Below are positions 1-11,500 of a stretch of DNA of 64,000 bases, piece by piece. The position numbers were made by a program, and so were the translations under genes. A model generated the notes under the pieces. That model ran no database searches. It was given only the letters and a program-made list of their open reading frames with translations, and had not been told where the DNA came from. The DNA comes from Yamagishiella unicocca. Taxonomy: Eukaryota > Chlorophyta > Chlorophyceae > Chlamydomonadales > Volvocaceae. Within the stretch, counting starts at the first letter, position 1; each line of letters opens with the position of its first letter. The stretch is taken from the NCBI GenBank assembly GCA_003116995.1, contig BDSL01000033.1, positions 310,001-374,000 on the forward strand. Direction: 5' to 3'.

Positions 1-525
1 ATACGTGGACCAAAAATGCAGTGAGGGTCCGTAAAATACAGCAACGCGACGTTTCGTGCAGTGGGCAAATAGCCGTGTCGTTGAAGCTCTCCCGCCTTGT
101 GACTGCAATACACGGCCTGAACCTACTGATAGTTGTCACTTTCATGCATGCCCACATTTAGGCAACGCGTGATGATTAATGTTGACACCAGGACAGCATG
201 GGCGGAACCTATGATCATCGTGCGAGGGTGTTTCGCTGTATATACTTTTTGACCACAAGCATAGTGCCAGTTTCCGGGCACCTAAGTCGGGAAGGTCGAA
301 GGTGCCATTGCTATTTCTCAAACTTAAGTTTGTCGGATTGCGAAAGCCAATCCCGTACTGCCGTATTGGCAAGGGCTATGTTCCTGTATTTGCTTCTAGC
401 AAGCTATATGTTAGCGCATGCTTTCACGTTGGATTTTATTGCTGAGACCGGTACATATCCGTAGTTCCACATTGCCGCTCCTCCAGTCCGTGCCCTCTTT
501 CTTGCGTCCGGTTTCGCAAAGAGCT
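1..525. other. non-coding flank, nothing recognised
   Basis: No coding exon, RNA gene or repeat array is recognisable here. The last ~100 bases are probably promoter and 5' UTR of the phosphatase gene that starts at 526. An in-frame upstream ATG at 418 exists but would add a segment without family resemblance. Confidence 0.5.
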
Positions 526-3268
526 ATGTCTGACCGTCCTAAACGTGCACCAAAACGTTCGCGGAAGTATGAGGAAGAGGAACTGGGCGACGAGGACCTA
601 AGTGATGAGGAGGTTCCTCTGGACGACAGCGAAGAGGAGGCCAAGCCCAAGAAGAAGCGAGCCCCGCCCCGGGCAAAGAAGCCGGCAGCAGCCTTCACAG
701 ATGACTACGGATGGTCCTTCCAGCCGCCGTCGCTGCTCCACAAGTAAGCGGCTTTGGAGGGATCTGGTCGCCATGTTCTTTTGTGGCAGCGTTGACCTGG
801 CAATCGATGGTACTTGACGCTCGCAGGGACTACGATGACCCGCAGCCTAACGGAAAAATTGCAGCTTTCGACCTGGTAAGAGTAGGCGTTAGTCTCCTAA
901 AGCGTTGACCGGGTCGGTTCTCTTCGCCTGCCGCTGACAGGGCATCCTTTGTACCAAATGTTGCAAAGACCCCCCTGATTGCGGCAGCCAGAGGCAACAG
1001 CTTGTGCTTTATGGGGTTTGGTTTTGTTGGCATGCTCGACGTCATGGTGTCGTTGCTGTACGCGTGCAATTTCTGCTTGCCTTCAGTATATAGCCGGCGT
1101 GAGCTTATTTGGCTCAACGTAATTGGCAGATTGGGAGGTTCGTATGGGCAGCCTCGCGGTTAGGGAGTGGAGACATGGTGACAATTTTGCCGTTACCATG
1201 AGACGTGGGTAATACTTTTGGTATTTACTCAACCCAGGTTACTGCCGCGTCGCTTTCCCAAGCAGGTGTTGGCATGCCGCATTTCCGCCCAGCGCCGTGT
1301 GCACTTGACTTGCAGAGAGTGCGCGCTTCTCGAAACCCAAAGCTTCAACCCTTTCTCCCCATTGCGCCCGGGCAATAGGATGGTACAATGGTTAACACAA
1401 AGAGCGGAGCGCAGTTCCCCAAGGACGAATCCGACTACAAGTGGTTCAACAAGCAAACCCTGGAGAAGATCAAATCGTATCACCACGGTGGCTACAAAGT
1501 TGTCATCTTCACGTAGGTGTAGTCCCTTGCCAAACCTGCATGGCGCGATTCTGTTGGGGCACGCATTCCCGTCAATCTGCAGGACTCTCCACACAGTTGC
1601 CGAAAACTTCCTTGCTTCAGACCTGCCCCCCGGCGTGTAAAGCAGCTGACTTCTTATGGTTGTCCCACATACGTCCCCGTGGCTCGCAGAAATCAAGGGT
1701 CTATCAAGAGCGCTATCACGGGGAAGGCAGCGGACAAGGTCAAAGGGCGAATCGACGCCGTCGTCGGCGAGGTGTGATGATGTGATGACTTTCTTTAGCC
1801 AGTTCGACAGTCCGTGTATGCATGCATCTGCCTGCAACTGCCTGCAAAGGGTTTCATGCCTCTCAATGCCGATTGCCACCTGCTTCACACCTGAATAACA
1901 GCTGGGAGTTCCTGCGCAAGTGTTCGTGGCAACGATGGATGACATGTACCGCAAGCCCGACATTGGCATGTGGGACTTCTTCACCCAGCGATGCAACGGC
2001 GGAATCCGGCCAGGTGAGCGTTGGGGATCACCCTCTGGTTTGGTTGGAGCCAGGTTATAAGCCTGTCCCCGATGCTGGTCCAATGCCCGTGTTTGCCGTG
2101 ACTTGTCCTCTGCAAACACCAATCATCCGGTTCATGTTGGATCAATCTTGCAGATACGTCTAAAAGCTTCTTCGTTGGCGATGCTGCTGGCCGGCCGGTC
2201 GATTTCGCGGATAGCGACAAGGCATTCGCGGAGGCGGTTGGCATATCTTTTCGCCTACCCGAGGAAGAGTTTGGGTGAGGATTTGGGGTTGTTCACGGCT
2301 TCAGCATTTGTGGGTTTGTAACGATGTCCTGTTTCACCTCCGACAGGGAGATGGAGGGCAAGCGGGCTGTGCCTACAGGCATGATGAAGAAGAAGGGCGA
2401 GGAGGGTTCACAGGTGAGGTGTGACGGGGCCCGCCGCCAGCCGCACAATGCCAGCCTCATGCATGGCGCTGAAAGCGTACCGAGTTTGACAATTGTTTCC
2501 TAAACGCACACACAATCCATGTCGGCTTGTAGTTTGACAATTGTTTCCTAAACGCACACACAATCCATGTCGGCTTGTTCCCTAAATGGGCGCACAATCC
2601 TGTGGGCTTCCACTGCGCCAATTACTTACCGGTATCTGTGTCCATCGTACATACACATTGCTTCACTTCGTAGGAACTTGCAAACTCAGAGAACGAGGGC
2701 CTGGTGAACATGTTCAACCAGCTCGCGGACAAGGCTTTCGAGGAGGCGAAAACGGGTGGGTGATAATCGGACCCCTAGCTACGACCAGCGGCATTGTAGC
2801 AACGGAACGGCCCGACATGTATATCTTTTGTTCCTGCGCAGACTCAAAGGCGAAGTTCAAGGCCATCTCTTGTAAGAAGGTGGCCGCTGTGCTTGCCAGC
2901 TACCCGATCACGGTACGTGTGTTGGGCAGTCCTCTGGTTGGCTAGCGCGTCGCCAATCAGTCTGCTGTTACATCTAACCCTCTCATGTCCTGTATAGGTT
3001 TCCCTGAACAACCTCAAGGAGGTCGGCAAGCTGCAGGGCGTCGGGAAGGGGTCCATCGCCAAGGTATGGCTGCTTACCCCCATCTTTAGGTTGTGTTTTG
3101 TGTGCCATCCCAACCACCCCCTTTTCTTCCTTGTCCATTCAGATTCAGGAGTTCCTGCAAACCGGCACCGTCGCTGAGTTGGCGGGTATCGACGACCTGG
3201 CCGGCGTCGGGCGGGCGGCACCAGAGATGAAGGACGCGGGCAAGGACATTGCCAACAAGTTCATGTAG
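526..3268 (+). CDS. polynucleotide 3'-phosphatase (PNKP family) with Pol beta-type HhH_8 domain
   Basis: Eleven exons: 526-743, 827-875, 1379-1512, 1690-1771, 1902-2013, 2154-2274, 2347-2413, 2674-2755, 2842-2912, 2998-3063, 3143-3268; about 375 aa, all phases close. Residues 1-70 are a Lys/Glu-rich, probably nuclear-targeting tail. Residues ~75-245 carry the HAD phosphatase motifs of PNKP: FDLDGT (nucleophile Asp88, Asp90), the TKSG segment, VIFTNQ (~131-136), KPDIGMW (Lys179) and FFVGDAAGR (Asp208). Such enzymes remove 3'-phosphates at DNA strand breaks so that repair can continue. There is no P-loop kinase domain, as in plant ZDP. Residues ~262-345 match the 8-kDa helix-hairpin-helix domain of DNA polymerase beta, including GVGKGSIAKIQEFLQTG. 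The lyase lysine of Pol beta (the Lys in IAKYP) appears to be Ser here (LASYP), so a DNA-binding rather than lyase role is inferred. The start at 526 is chosen because the basic tail begins there. The start of exon 8 (2674 or 2690) is uncertain; both are in frame. Confidence 0.92.
2483..2578. repeat. two-copy 48-bp tandem direct repeat in intron 7
   Basis: Copies at 2483-2530 and 2531-2578 appear identical by eye, followed by a degenerate partial third copy. It lies within the phosphatase intron between 2413 and 2674. Confidence 0.9.
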
Positions 3269-3545
3269 CACGTTAGAGCGGCCAGTTCAGGGCTGTTCGT
3301 CCGTTGTTGGGGTTTCGCATTTACCACAGTCGTTGTTTTGGACGCGTATTGCTAAGTTGGGACGGTTAAGTTGCATATAAATTGACGTCTGACCTCGGTT
3401 TGTGTTCGGCGTGAGGCGTCGCAACTCACAAGGACCTGATCAGCCGAGTGAACCACACACTCGAGCGCTTGGCCTTTGGACATCCTACCTATGTATAATG
3501 AAATTGGAAGGAAGGCCTTTCGTCTTGGCCCTAATACGTCTTGTC

Positions 3546-3550
3546 TGTAA
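3546..3550 (+). terminator. candidate TGTAA polyadenylation signal
   Basis: TGTAA, the usual volvocine poly(A) signal, lies 278 nt after the phosphatase stop codon. Confidence 0.55.
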
Positions 3551-3791
3551 CTATAATAAGTGTGGATACCTGCATTCGTGTATACGGTCAGTCCAGGACG
3601 CTGGGTTCGACACATTCCAGGCAGCTTTCCAGGCGTTTACCATATAGGGCTATATAATACAGTATCCTGAACATATCCACCCCTGCGCTTTCGATCCGGC
3701 TGCCTATCGAGCCTCCAATTTGCACGTTGAAGGAAGACTTAGCGAAGTCAGGAGGCGCGCGCTCGGACAACATCGGTTAATGAGTCAAAAG

Positions 3792-6259
3792 ATGTATGTG
3801 CTTCGCAATGGAGCGTCAACGGCGCTGGCGGGTTCAGCGAGGCGTGTCTCGCTTGCCGCGCTAGTAAGTGTGAGCTCTGGATGAACCGGGAACTGTCAGA
3901 CAGCCTGTCATTAATGCAACGGCAACGCAGTGACGCGTTGTGCCCTTGCAAAGCGATTGTTACCTCCACGGTGACGGTATAGACTCACTAGCTCCGTCGC
4001 ATTGCCGCCATCGTTTGGAAACAGGACTCTGGGCGCGACGCAGGAGGTCATCGAAGCGCCGCAAATGCAGCTTTGCCAGCGACGTATCACGTACCCAATC
4101 GGCGCAGCCTAGCACCTCCCCTAGCTGTAACACAGCCGGAGGTTGCAATCAGGGTGGCGATCACGACGACTGACTCCGCTCAAAGCGCGGCAGCTGCGGT
4201 GAAAGGAGGCTTACCACACGCGGCCACTGATCACCTTTTGTCATCGACTTCTATCTGGAGCCCCGCTTGTGCCGACACAGGGGTGCCAGTCCCGCGGGCT
4301 GCTGGACCTCCAACCGGCAGCCCCAGCACCCAACTGGATACACCCAAACTCGCCATCGACGTCACCAATAGCAGCAACGCCAGCTTTCGCCCCGTCAGCA
4401 ATAGCATCACGAGCAAAACGAGCGCCAACAAGCGCACCGGTCTGCCCCCCGATGCGATCGCTCCGCAGCTCGAGGACGACCTTCTGATCGACCCCTGGCG
4501 GAACTCGACCGCATTCACCGACACCTCCACGTCGGGTCGGGGCGCCCCCCACCACCATCTGAACCAGAAGCGCAGACCTCACAAACAGCACCACCAGAAG
4601 TCGAGCCAACAGCCCCCACTCCTCCCCCAGCCGCAAGTCGCGCCCCCGCACCATCCAACGCTGCGCCTCATCGCCTCGAGGATGCGTTCCGGCAGCCAGC
4701 CGGGTGCTCGACGGGATGGCGCGAAACTAGGACTGGTTGTGGAGGGCGGCGGCATGAGAGGGTGCATCAGCGGCGCTATGCTCATGGGGCTCCATGACCT
4801 TGGCTTGACGCAGGTGTTTGATGTGGTGTACGGCGCCTCAGCGGGTGCCATCAATGCAACGTATTTCCTAGCAGGCCAGCGTAACGGGCTGAGCATCTAC
4901 AACGAGGATCTGACGCAGGGAACCGCGTTTCTGGACTTCAGGTGCGGGCACCGGAGCGGAGCCGTCGGCGGGTGGACTCGGCGATGCTACTGAACGGCGC
5001 GGGCGAAAGCCTTCCCTGCTTTACTGCGTTTCGCACTGCAACTGTAACTTAAAAGGCGATAACTGTTGAGGCGTGTGAGGCTCGGTTCGGTCGGTCCGTC
5101 CTCCCACGACACGAAAAGCCCAATCCGATGTCCCGCTCAACGCCCTCGCCTCCCTCATCAACGCCCTCGTCTCCCTCATCAACGCCGGGCTTCACAGGAA
5201 CCTCTTTTCTGGATCCTCCCGCCCCGTTATGAACATCGACTTCCTCATCGACGAGGTCATGGCCTCCTCTAAACCGCTCGACTGGGACGCAGTGCTGGCC
5301 TCACCCGCGCCCCTCAAGGTGGTGGCGTCCTGCCTGGACTCGCTGCAGCCCGTGGTCCTGTCGAACTTCGCAGACCGCGCCGAGCTGGCGGAAGCTCTGA
5401 AGGCCACTGCAGCCGTGCCCAAGTTTGCAGGGCCGCCTCGCATCGTGCGGGGTCGCACGCTAGTGGATGCCGCCGTGTTCGAGCCGGTGCCCGTGCCCTC
5501 CGCCATCCGCGACGGCTGCAGCCATGTGCTGGTACTATGCACGAGGCCTGCGCCCACGCAGGACAACCCCTGGCTGAAGCGCGTGCACAACACGATCGAG
5601 GTACGTCGTTGGGCTAGTGGGTGCCGCGGAGTGGCAGCGCACGGGTGGCGGTCTGAGCATAACACCGCCGCGGATGGCATTGGTCCGGGCTCTTCCCGGC
5701 CCTTGAGTCACCTAATTCGGCCGCCCACAAATTGTTGGGGAGCGATCATCAGCACTCATATACTTTGGCATAGAGGGAGAAAGCAATGCGGTCGGGTGGG
5801 AGACCCGGGCCGGGCGCCTTTGGTTCCCTTAACATTTCGCACGCGCCCATTGTGCTGCAGGCGATCGCCAAAACTACGATCCTAAACGCGCCGTACATGA
5901 AGGAGGCCTGGCGCACAGCTCAGTCGCCCTCCTTCGCCAGCAGGGACGATGAGTTGGTGGCGGCGCTGCAGGCGTGCCCGCACGAGTTCCAGAAGACGAT
6001 GGGGGCGTACGTGCTCCCGCTGTACCCCGACCACACGGCGGGGTGCCACCCGCTGTGCCTGGACCCGACCACGTTGCTGGCGGCCTGTGATGTGGGTCGG
6101 GACACCCTGCTGCGACTGCTGGGGCCGATTGTGGCCGCGGCGGCAGGGTCAAGGGCGGAAGGAGAGCCGTTGGCCGATGTCGATGCCGGCAGCGAGGCAG
6201 CCAAGTTCGGCGACGCAGCGATCTACTCGGCAGATATGGACCTTCGCTACCGGCCGTGA
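3792..6259 (+). CDS. patatin-like phospholipase / acyl hydrolase
   Basis: Exons 3792-3863, 4025-4941, 5198-5600, 5861-6259; 596 aa. Exon 1 encodes MYVLRNGAST-type sequence rich in Arg, Ala and Ser, fitting an organelle transit peptide, and ends at a GTAAGT donor. It is joined to exon 2 by frame and splice-site quality only, so the N-terminus is tentative. Residues ~25-240 are a low-complexity Ser/Pro/His region. The patatin domain then shows the oxyanion loop GGGMRG (~265-270), the nucleophile elbow GASAG (Ser ~296) and the dyad Asp in VDAAVF (~419), where family members usually have DG[GA]. The exon 2-3 junction restores FLDFRNLFSG, typical for this family between elbow and dyad. The expected reaction is hydrolysis of acyl esters of lipids by a Ser-Asp dyad. 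The C-terminal ~130 residues have no recognised domain. Confidence 0.88.
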
Positions 6260-6278
6260 ACAAGGCATTCAATGCTCG

Positions 6279-6283
6279 TGTAA
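6279..6283 (+). terminator. TGTAA motif just after lipase stop
   Basis: TGTAA occurs only 20 nt after the stop codon. As a poly(A) signal this would give an unusually short 3' UTR, so it may be fortuitous. Confidence 0.25.
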
Positions 6284-7909
6284 TTATGAGGGATCATCAG
6301 GTCTATGGACGGATATGCCACGCAGGCATCGAGGCGGCTGGTGGGATGATGAATTGAAGGTTTGGGGTGAGGGGGAAGGAAAGGGCGAGGTTTCGTGCAA
6401 GCGTGACGGCGTCGCCAGGCCTGCGATGCGCCAAGAGGTCGCCTTTTGGGGTTGGCTCAGGGGGCTCAGGGGGCTGCTTGCTCGCAGCTGGGTGAGTTGG
6501 ATGATCTGTGATGGGTCCAACTGGCTCCGGGGGAGAGGCTGAGAGCCCATCGTCACGAGGTATCTTCGCTGGTACACGTGGTGCTCGAATCAGCCCATAG
6601 CGGCCAGCCAGGAGCCTGGCAATGCATGTTCATACACAGCTGCCCTACATATTGGAAACCTGAGGAAAAGGAAGAAAGATTTACTTGTATTGGATTTTTG
6701 CGTCCCGAGGACTGATTCGATTTTTGCGAAAAAATATTATTTGCGACAGCAGCGGCGGCAGGTTTGGGAGGTTTTATTGTATGGGGTTGCCATTGCTCGG
6801 CTCGTACTTTTGCGTATAATATTACACGGCGTAGCGGCGGAGGCCGTGCGGAGGGGCCCGTCCCCACGACATCGGATTGTTTTCCCGTTTTATTTGCTAG
6901 CAAATGACTGTCTGTCTCGAAAGACTCCCTGCGCGGCTCAGATCGTACGGCCCACGTTACCGTATTCGCCATCTACCACTGTATCCCACAAACTTCACGC
7001 TTCGTGCAACAAACGCTGGGCTATTATGCGGTTTGACTGCTTGTGTGCCCACCGCCTCATTAGTACGTTTTATCGTTATTCTCTCTGCAACCGGTGGGTA
7101 GGTACCCCGGCAGAGTGCTCTGTCCGCTGCTGGCGGCTGGCCGGTCATATGCCGCCGCCGCTGTGCACGTCTCCAGCGCCTGGCTAGGTGCCGGGCAACT
7201 GCGTTTCGCAGGATGCGTGTGTCGGTACCCGTCTTTGATGGTGGGAGAGTCAGAAGAAAGTGTGATTTGAATCGACATTTTACCTCCATCGCCGGCCACG
7301 GAGAAGGAGAGCATTACTTCGTTCTATCGAACTGAGGCGGCCGGAGGGAAGGGGCGCGTAGCCCTGGCTCGCATTGGCCCGGGGAGTTCTATTTAGGGTT
7401 TGAATGCATTGCAATTTTGTATTTCGTTGGGTTTACCTGCTGGAGGTGTGTGTAGCGGCCTCGCAGGCCTCGCACTGTCCGCCAGTGGTCTGGAGATTTC
7501 GGTCACGCCCGTATTCGGATGCAGGGCACTGTGATGTGAATTGTGGAGGGAGCATGTGCCTTTTGTGCCCCACCGTGCTTCGGTAAGTTTCTTTTTGCAC
7601 TCAGTGAAGGCCGTCTTGATAGGTACGGTACTTCCACACGTTATGTCAGCAGGGGTAGCGCAGGAGGTAACGTGTTGTTGTAAAGCCCTTGCGAGTCAGT
7701 AGTAATGAGTCAGCCAACCAGTCTTAAGTGCCGCTGATGCCCTGTGATCCCCCAAAGCTACTCGTCCGTGAGGTTCGTGTCCCAAACGACCGACCAAATG
7801 ATGCGTGGATGTGACTGAAAGAGGCGGTTCGACGACTATGTGCGTCTCCATCGACTCTGGGCATGATGTCCTTGACGTGCTACACCACCATGCAGGCCAT
7901 GGGCCCACC

Positions 7910-7914
7910 TTACA
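7910..7914 (-). terminator. candidate poly(A) signal (TGTAA on minus strand)
   Basis: TTACA on the plus strand lies 623 nt beyond the stop codon of the coiled-coil/LRR gene. It is the first such motif I see downstream of that gene. Confidence 0.4.
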
Positions 7915-8536
7915 CCTCAGCCGGCCCTAAATACGATGACGTTGCTTGCAAGGCGACTCCATGCTCGACATTTACCCCAGCGAACCACCGCTCACACGCG
8001 CAATCCCGCCAGTTCTGACCGCATGCGGCAGCTCCTTCCCCAGCCCAGCCCCGTAACCGCTCTCGTCATCCATACCACCAAACTCATCCGTGCCACCTGA
8101 GCTCGCAGGCCCGCACACAGCAGCCTGCCCCGTGCCCCATACCGCAACACCCCGGGGTTTAACTACGCTGCTAGCCATTTGACCCCAGCCACCGAAACTC
8201 TGCTGCACCATACGCCGTCAGCGCTGGCATTAAGGCATTGTAATATTAAGAGTTTGACAGCTGCCGCCTTCTGGAGTACACGTTCTGACCGGAACCTCAC
8301 TGGTAGTAATAACGGTTAGGTTGGAGGCTGCCACCTGCTGGAAGATGAATCCCTCCCTTCCCTCTACAGGACCTCTATTTGGCGACACCGGAGTCCCAAA
8401 TTGAACCCCTAAAACCTTGGACCGGCAGAGCCCGCGTACCATGATAGTGCTGAACGGACCATGTGAAACAGCACTGCGTATGCGCGGGCTGCTCTTCTAA
8501 CAGTCCCCATTCACCAGCGACTGCGTACGGACGCTC

Positions 8537-11500
8537 CTACAGACTCAGCGCCAACCCGGGCCGCTCAGCTGCCGCTGCCAGCAGCACCTTGGCCGTGGCG
8601 GCGTCGACGGCGTTTCCGGACAGTGCCAGTCTCCGGAGGGACCCGCCGCTGGAGCCGCTGCCGTCAGCCGGCGACGATACGCCGCCGGCGGGCGGCATGT
8701 GGCGGGCCGCGCCGGCAGCACGTATGGCGCCAGCGAAGCAGGCTGCCGCCGCTCCTGCCAGACCGCAGCTCGACAGGTTGATGTCCTCGACAGTCCTGTA
8801 ATTGTGGGGTGGGCGGCAAGGGGGCACGGGACAGGGCGTGGACGTGGGTGCTTGAGGGGATCGGGTGTAGATTTTGTGGTCCCCAGCGGCGGCCAGGGAG
8901 GGTGCGGTGCTGCGCGCACGGTGCACAGTTGGACCACACGCAGCCGCGGCCATCGTTTCGGCATAGGGCTCCCACGGTACACAGGGGGCTCCTACAGCGC
9001 ACAGAGGGCTCCTTGGGCGGGTAGCGGCGCCTTCGGCTGGTGACTAGCATGACTAGCAATTCCGCGGCCATGTCCGCAGGCGGCTGCCCCCGCAGCGGGG
9101 CCCCCGCCTCCGTAGCGCCATACTTGGCTACAGTCAACGTTGCCTATCACTACACCTCAGCCGTTCCTGCTCTTTGGCGCGCCGCTCCGCTGGACCGTCA
9201 CCTTCACCGCCCTCGGTTTGTCGGCCGTGGATTCGCGGATTCTCTTATCAACCCCCTGCCCCCCCCCCGCGCCGCACCTGTTGACCCTCAGCGCCTGCGC
9301 CACCGCCTCCGCTCCCGTGCTGCCAATCCCCTCCAGCCGCTGGCCCGACAGATCGAGGCGCAGCAGCGTGGAGTTGGAGCCCTCCAGGCAGCGAGCCAGG
9401 CTGCGAGCACCGGCGGCACGTATGCCGTTCCTGCGAGGGGCGTAGGGAGAGGGGTGCGGGAAGCGGCGCCGCTGGTGTTGGGAGGCTTGAGGGCTGGAGT
9501 GAGCTGGGCGGCGATGAGGGTTCCTGTCACCGTCGTTAGCTGCGCCCAAAGGAGCACAGGTTCGCAAGGATTGTACGAACAACGTACGATGTCGAGCTTT
9601 GTGGCACCGATAAGGAGAGTAGCCATACACTTGTCGCCTCCAACCAGGTCTCATATTGCTGCGGCCTGGTGATTGGCATGACTAGCAATGCGGCACGCAG
9701 CAGCCCCGCGGCGTTACCTGCTGAGGTGTAGCTCGCGCAGGCCGGTGTTGGCGGACAAGCCCAGCGCCAGCAGCGCCGCGCCGCCGTCGCCCAGCTTGTT
9801 TCCGTCCAGCCGCAGCCGGCGCAGCCTTGGGCACGTCAGCAGCACGGTCATGACGAGCACCATGTGGTGCGACTCCAGCGCCTCGGCCGACAGGTCGCAG
9901 TCCACAGCCGCAGACGCCGCAGCGGCGGAGTCCACGGAGGCGGCCGCTCCTGCGGCGCTGAAGGACGCAGCACCGAGGGTGCTAGCGGGGCGACGCAGGT
10001 CGTCCGAGGTGATGGACAGGGCGACGGAGGAGGCGGAGAGGCTGCTGCCGCAGGGGGGTCCGCTCCGCAGGCTGCCGCTGGCTACAGAGGAGGCTGCGGC
10101 GGTGCGCGGTGCTGGGCAAAGGGGTGCTGCTGCTGCGCCGCCTGGCTGCGGCTGGAGCAGCAGTGCGGCGCCGCCTGCTGGTGCGGGCCGGGGGGCCAGG
10201 AGCAGCATGTCCCGGTACCAGCCGTCCAGTCGCTCGTTGCCGCTGTACAGGCGGAGCGTGCCGTGGCCCTCGCCCAGCCGCTGGCTGCCCGCCTCCTCCT
10301 CCTCCTCGCCGCCTCCGCCGGTCGCCAGCTCCGCCAGGCCGGCTGCAAGCAGGTCCTTGAGCATGGCGGCCGCCTCCAGGTCAAACAGGTTGGTGGCCAG
10401 CTTGACGCTGCCGAGGGGGCCGGGCGGGGGGCGAGGGCGCGGAGGGGAACAAACCCGGGGAAGCTACATGAGTGCTGGGTGCGGAAGATGTGCCGGCGGG
10501 TCCCACAGGGAGCCCGCTGCGGATTCTGGAAATCGGTCAGTGCGATGAGACGCCCGTGCGATGAGACGCTCGTATGTTGTGTTAGTGGGAAGCGCGGCGG
10601 TTACACGGTGATGGGATCGGACCCACCTGCGCAACATGCCCCCCGCACCGCCGCTGCCGCCGCCCAGCGCCAGGAAGGGCAGCGCGGTGCCGTTGCCCAG
10701 CTCGCCCCACGTCCAGCCGCCCAGCTGCAGCGTCTGCAGGCTGTTGTTGAGGCCGATTGCGGCGGCCAGGCAGCAGATGCGCAGGCCGGCCTGCAAGGCA
10801 CCGAGCAAGGGAGCATCAAGGGGGAGGCAATGCGGGCAGTTAGGGAGTGAGCGGCGGTGGCAGCACTAGCATCTGCCTCGGCGCATGTCACCCCGGCTAA
10901 TCCAAAGGCACGCGACGGATTCAGGCGCTTTGCGAATGCTTGTGGCGCACCCGCACCCACACACGACGCACCCACACATGACGCGCGCACCTTCTCCCAG
11001 GTGACCTCCCGGGAGGTGTCCATGTCCAGAGCCAGGTGTCGCAGCCGTGAGGAGTCCATGATGCCCGCGGTCAGGGCGCCCAGCAGCGGCAGAGGGGACT
11101 CGCAGATCTTGAGCCGCAGCTGCTGCTCGCTGGTGACTGCGCCGTAGCCGTCGGCGGGGTCGGCAGCCTGCGGCGGGGGTAGCAGGACGGCGGGGAAGCA
11201 GCGCGGCGCGAGGAGTCAGTCGCAGTGCTCAGCGTGCGGATGGGAACGGCACGAGGAGGAAGGAGGCAACATCAAGAGAACGATCTTTAGACCACCCCAC
11301 AGTCGTTGGAGAACGGAGACGATGACGGGCCACGGGTCTAGGACTGCAGAGCGGGCCTGTACGTTCGCCCAGCGAGTATAAGAGGGTCAGCAGCGCATCG
11401 TATCGTCAGCACCCCCTGTCCTGGCGTCTGGTGCGCCGTGGCGCCTTCCGGTGGGGGCAACCGCTGCGCTTCGCGGGTGTCAGCGCCGGTGGTGGCGACT

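Larger units (their letters stand above)
6260..8536. other. intergenic region between convergent genes
   Basis: It holds the 3' UTRs of the lipase (+) and of the coiled-coil/LRR gene (-). Around 6690-6830 the sequence is AT-richer than its surroundings. A minus-strand open frame at 7972-8211 (79 codons, Gly-rich) has no visible splice partner or family and is probably UTR. No RNA gene or transposon was recognised. Confidence 0.5.

Noticed and set aside
7972..8211. Minus-strand 79-codon Gly-rich open frame
   Set aside because: No splice partner, family or codon signal; it lies in the probable 3' UTR of the coiled-coil/LRR gene.
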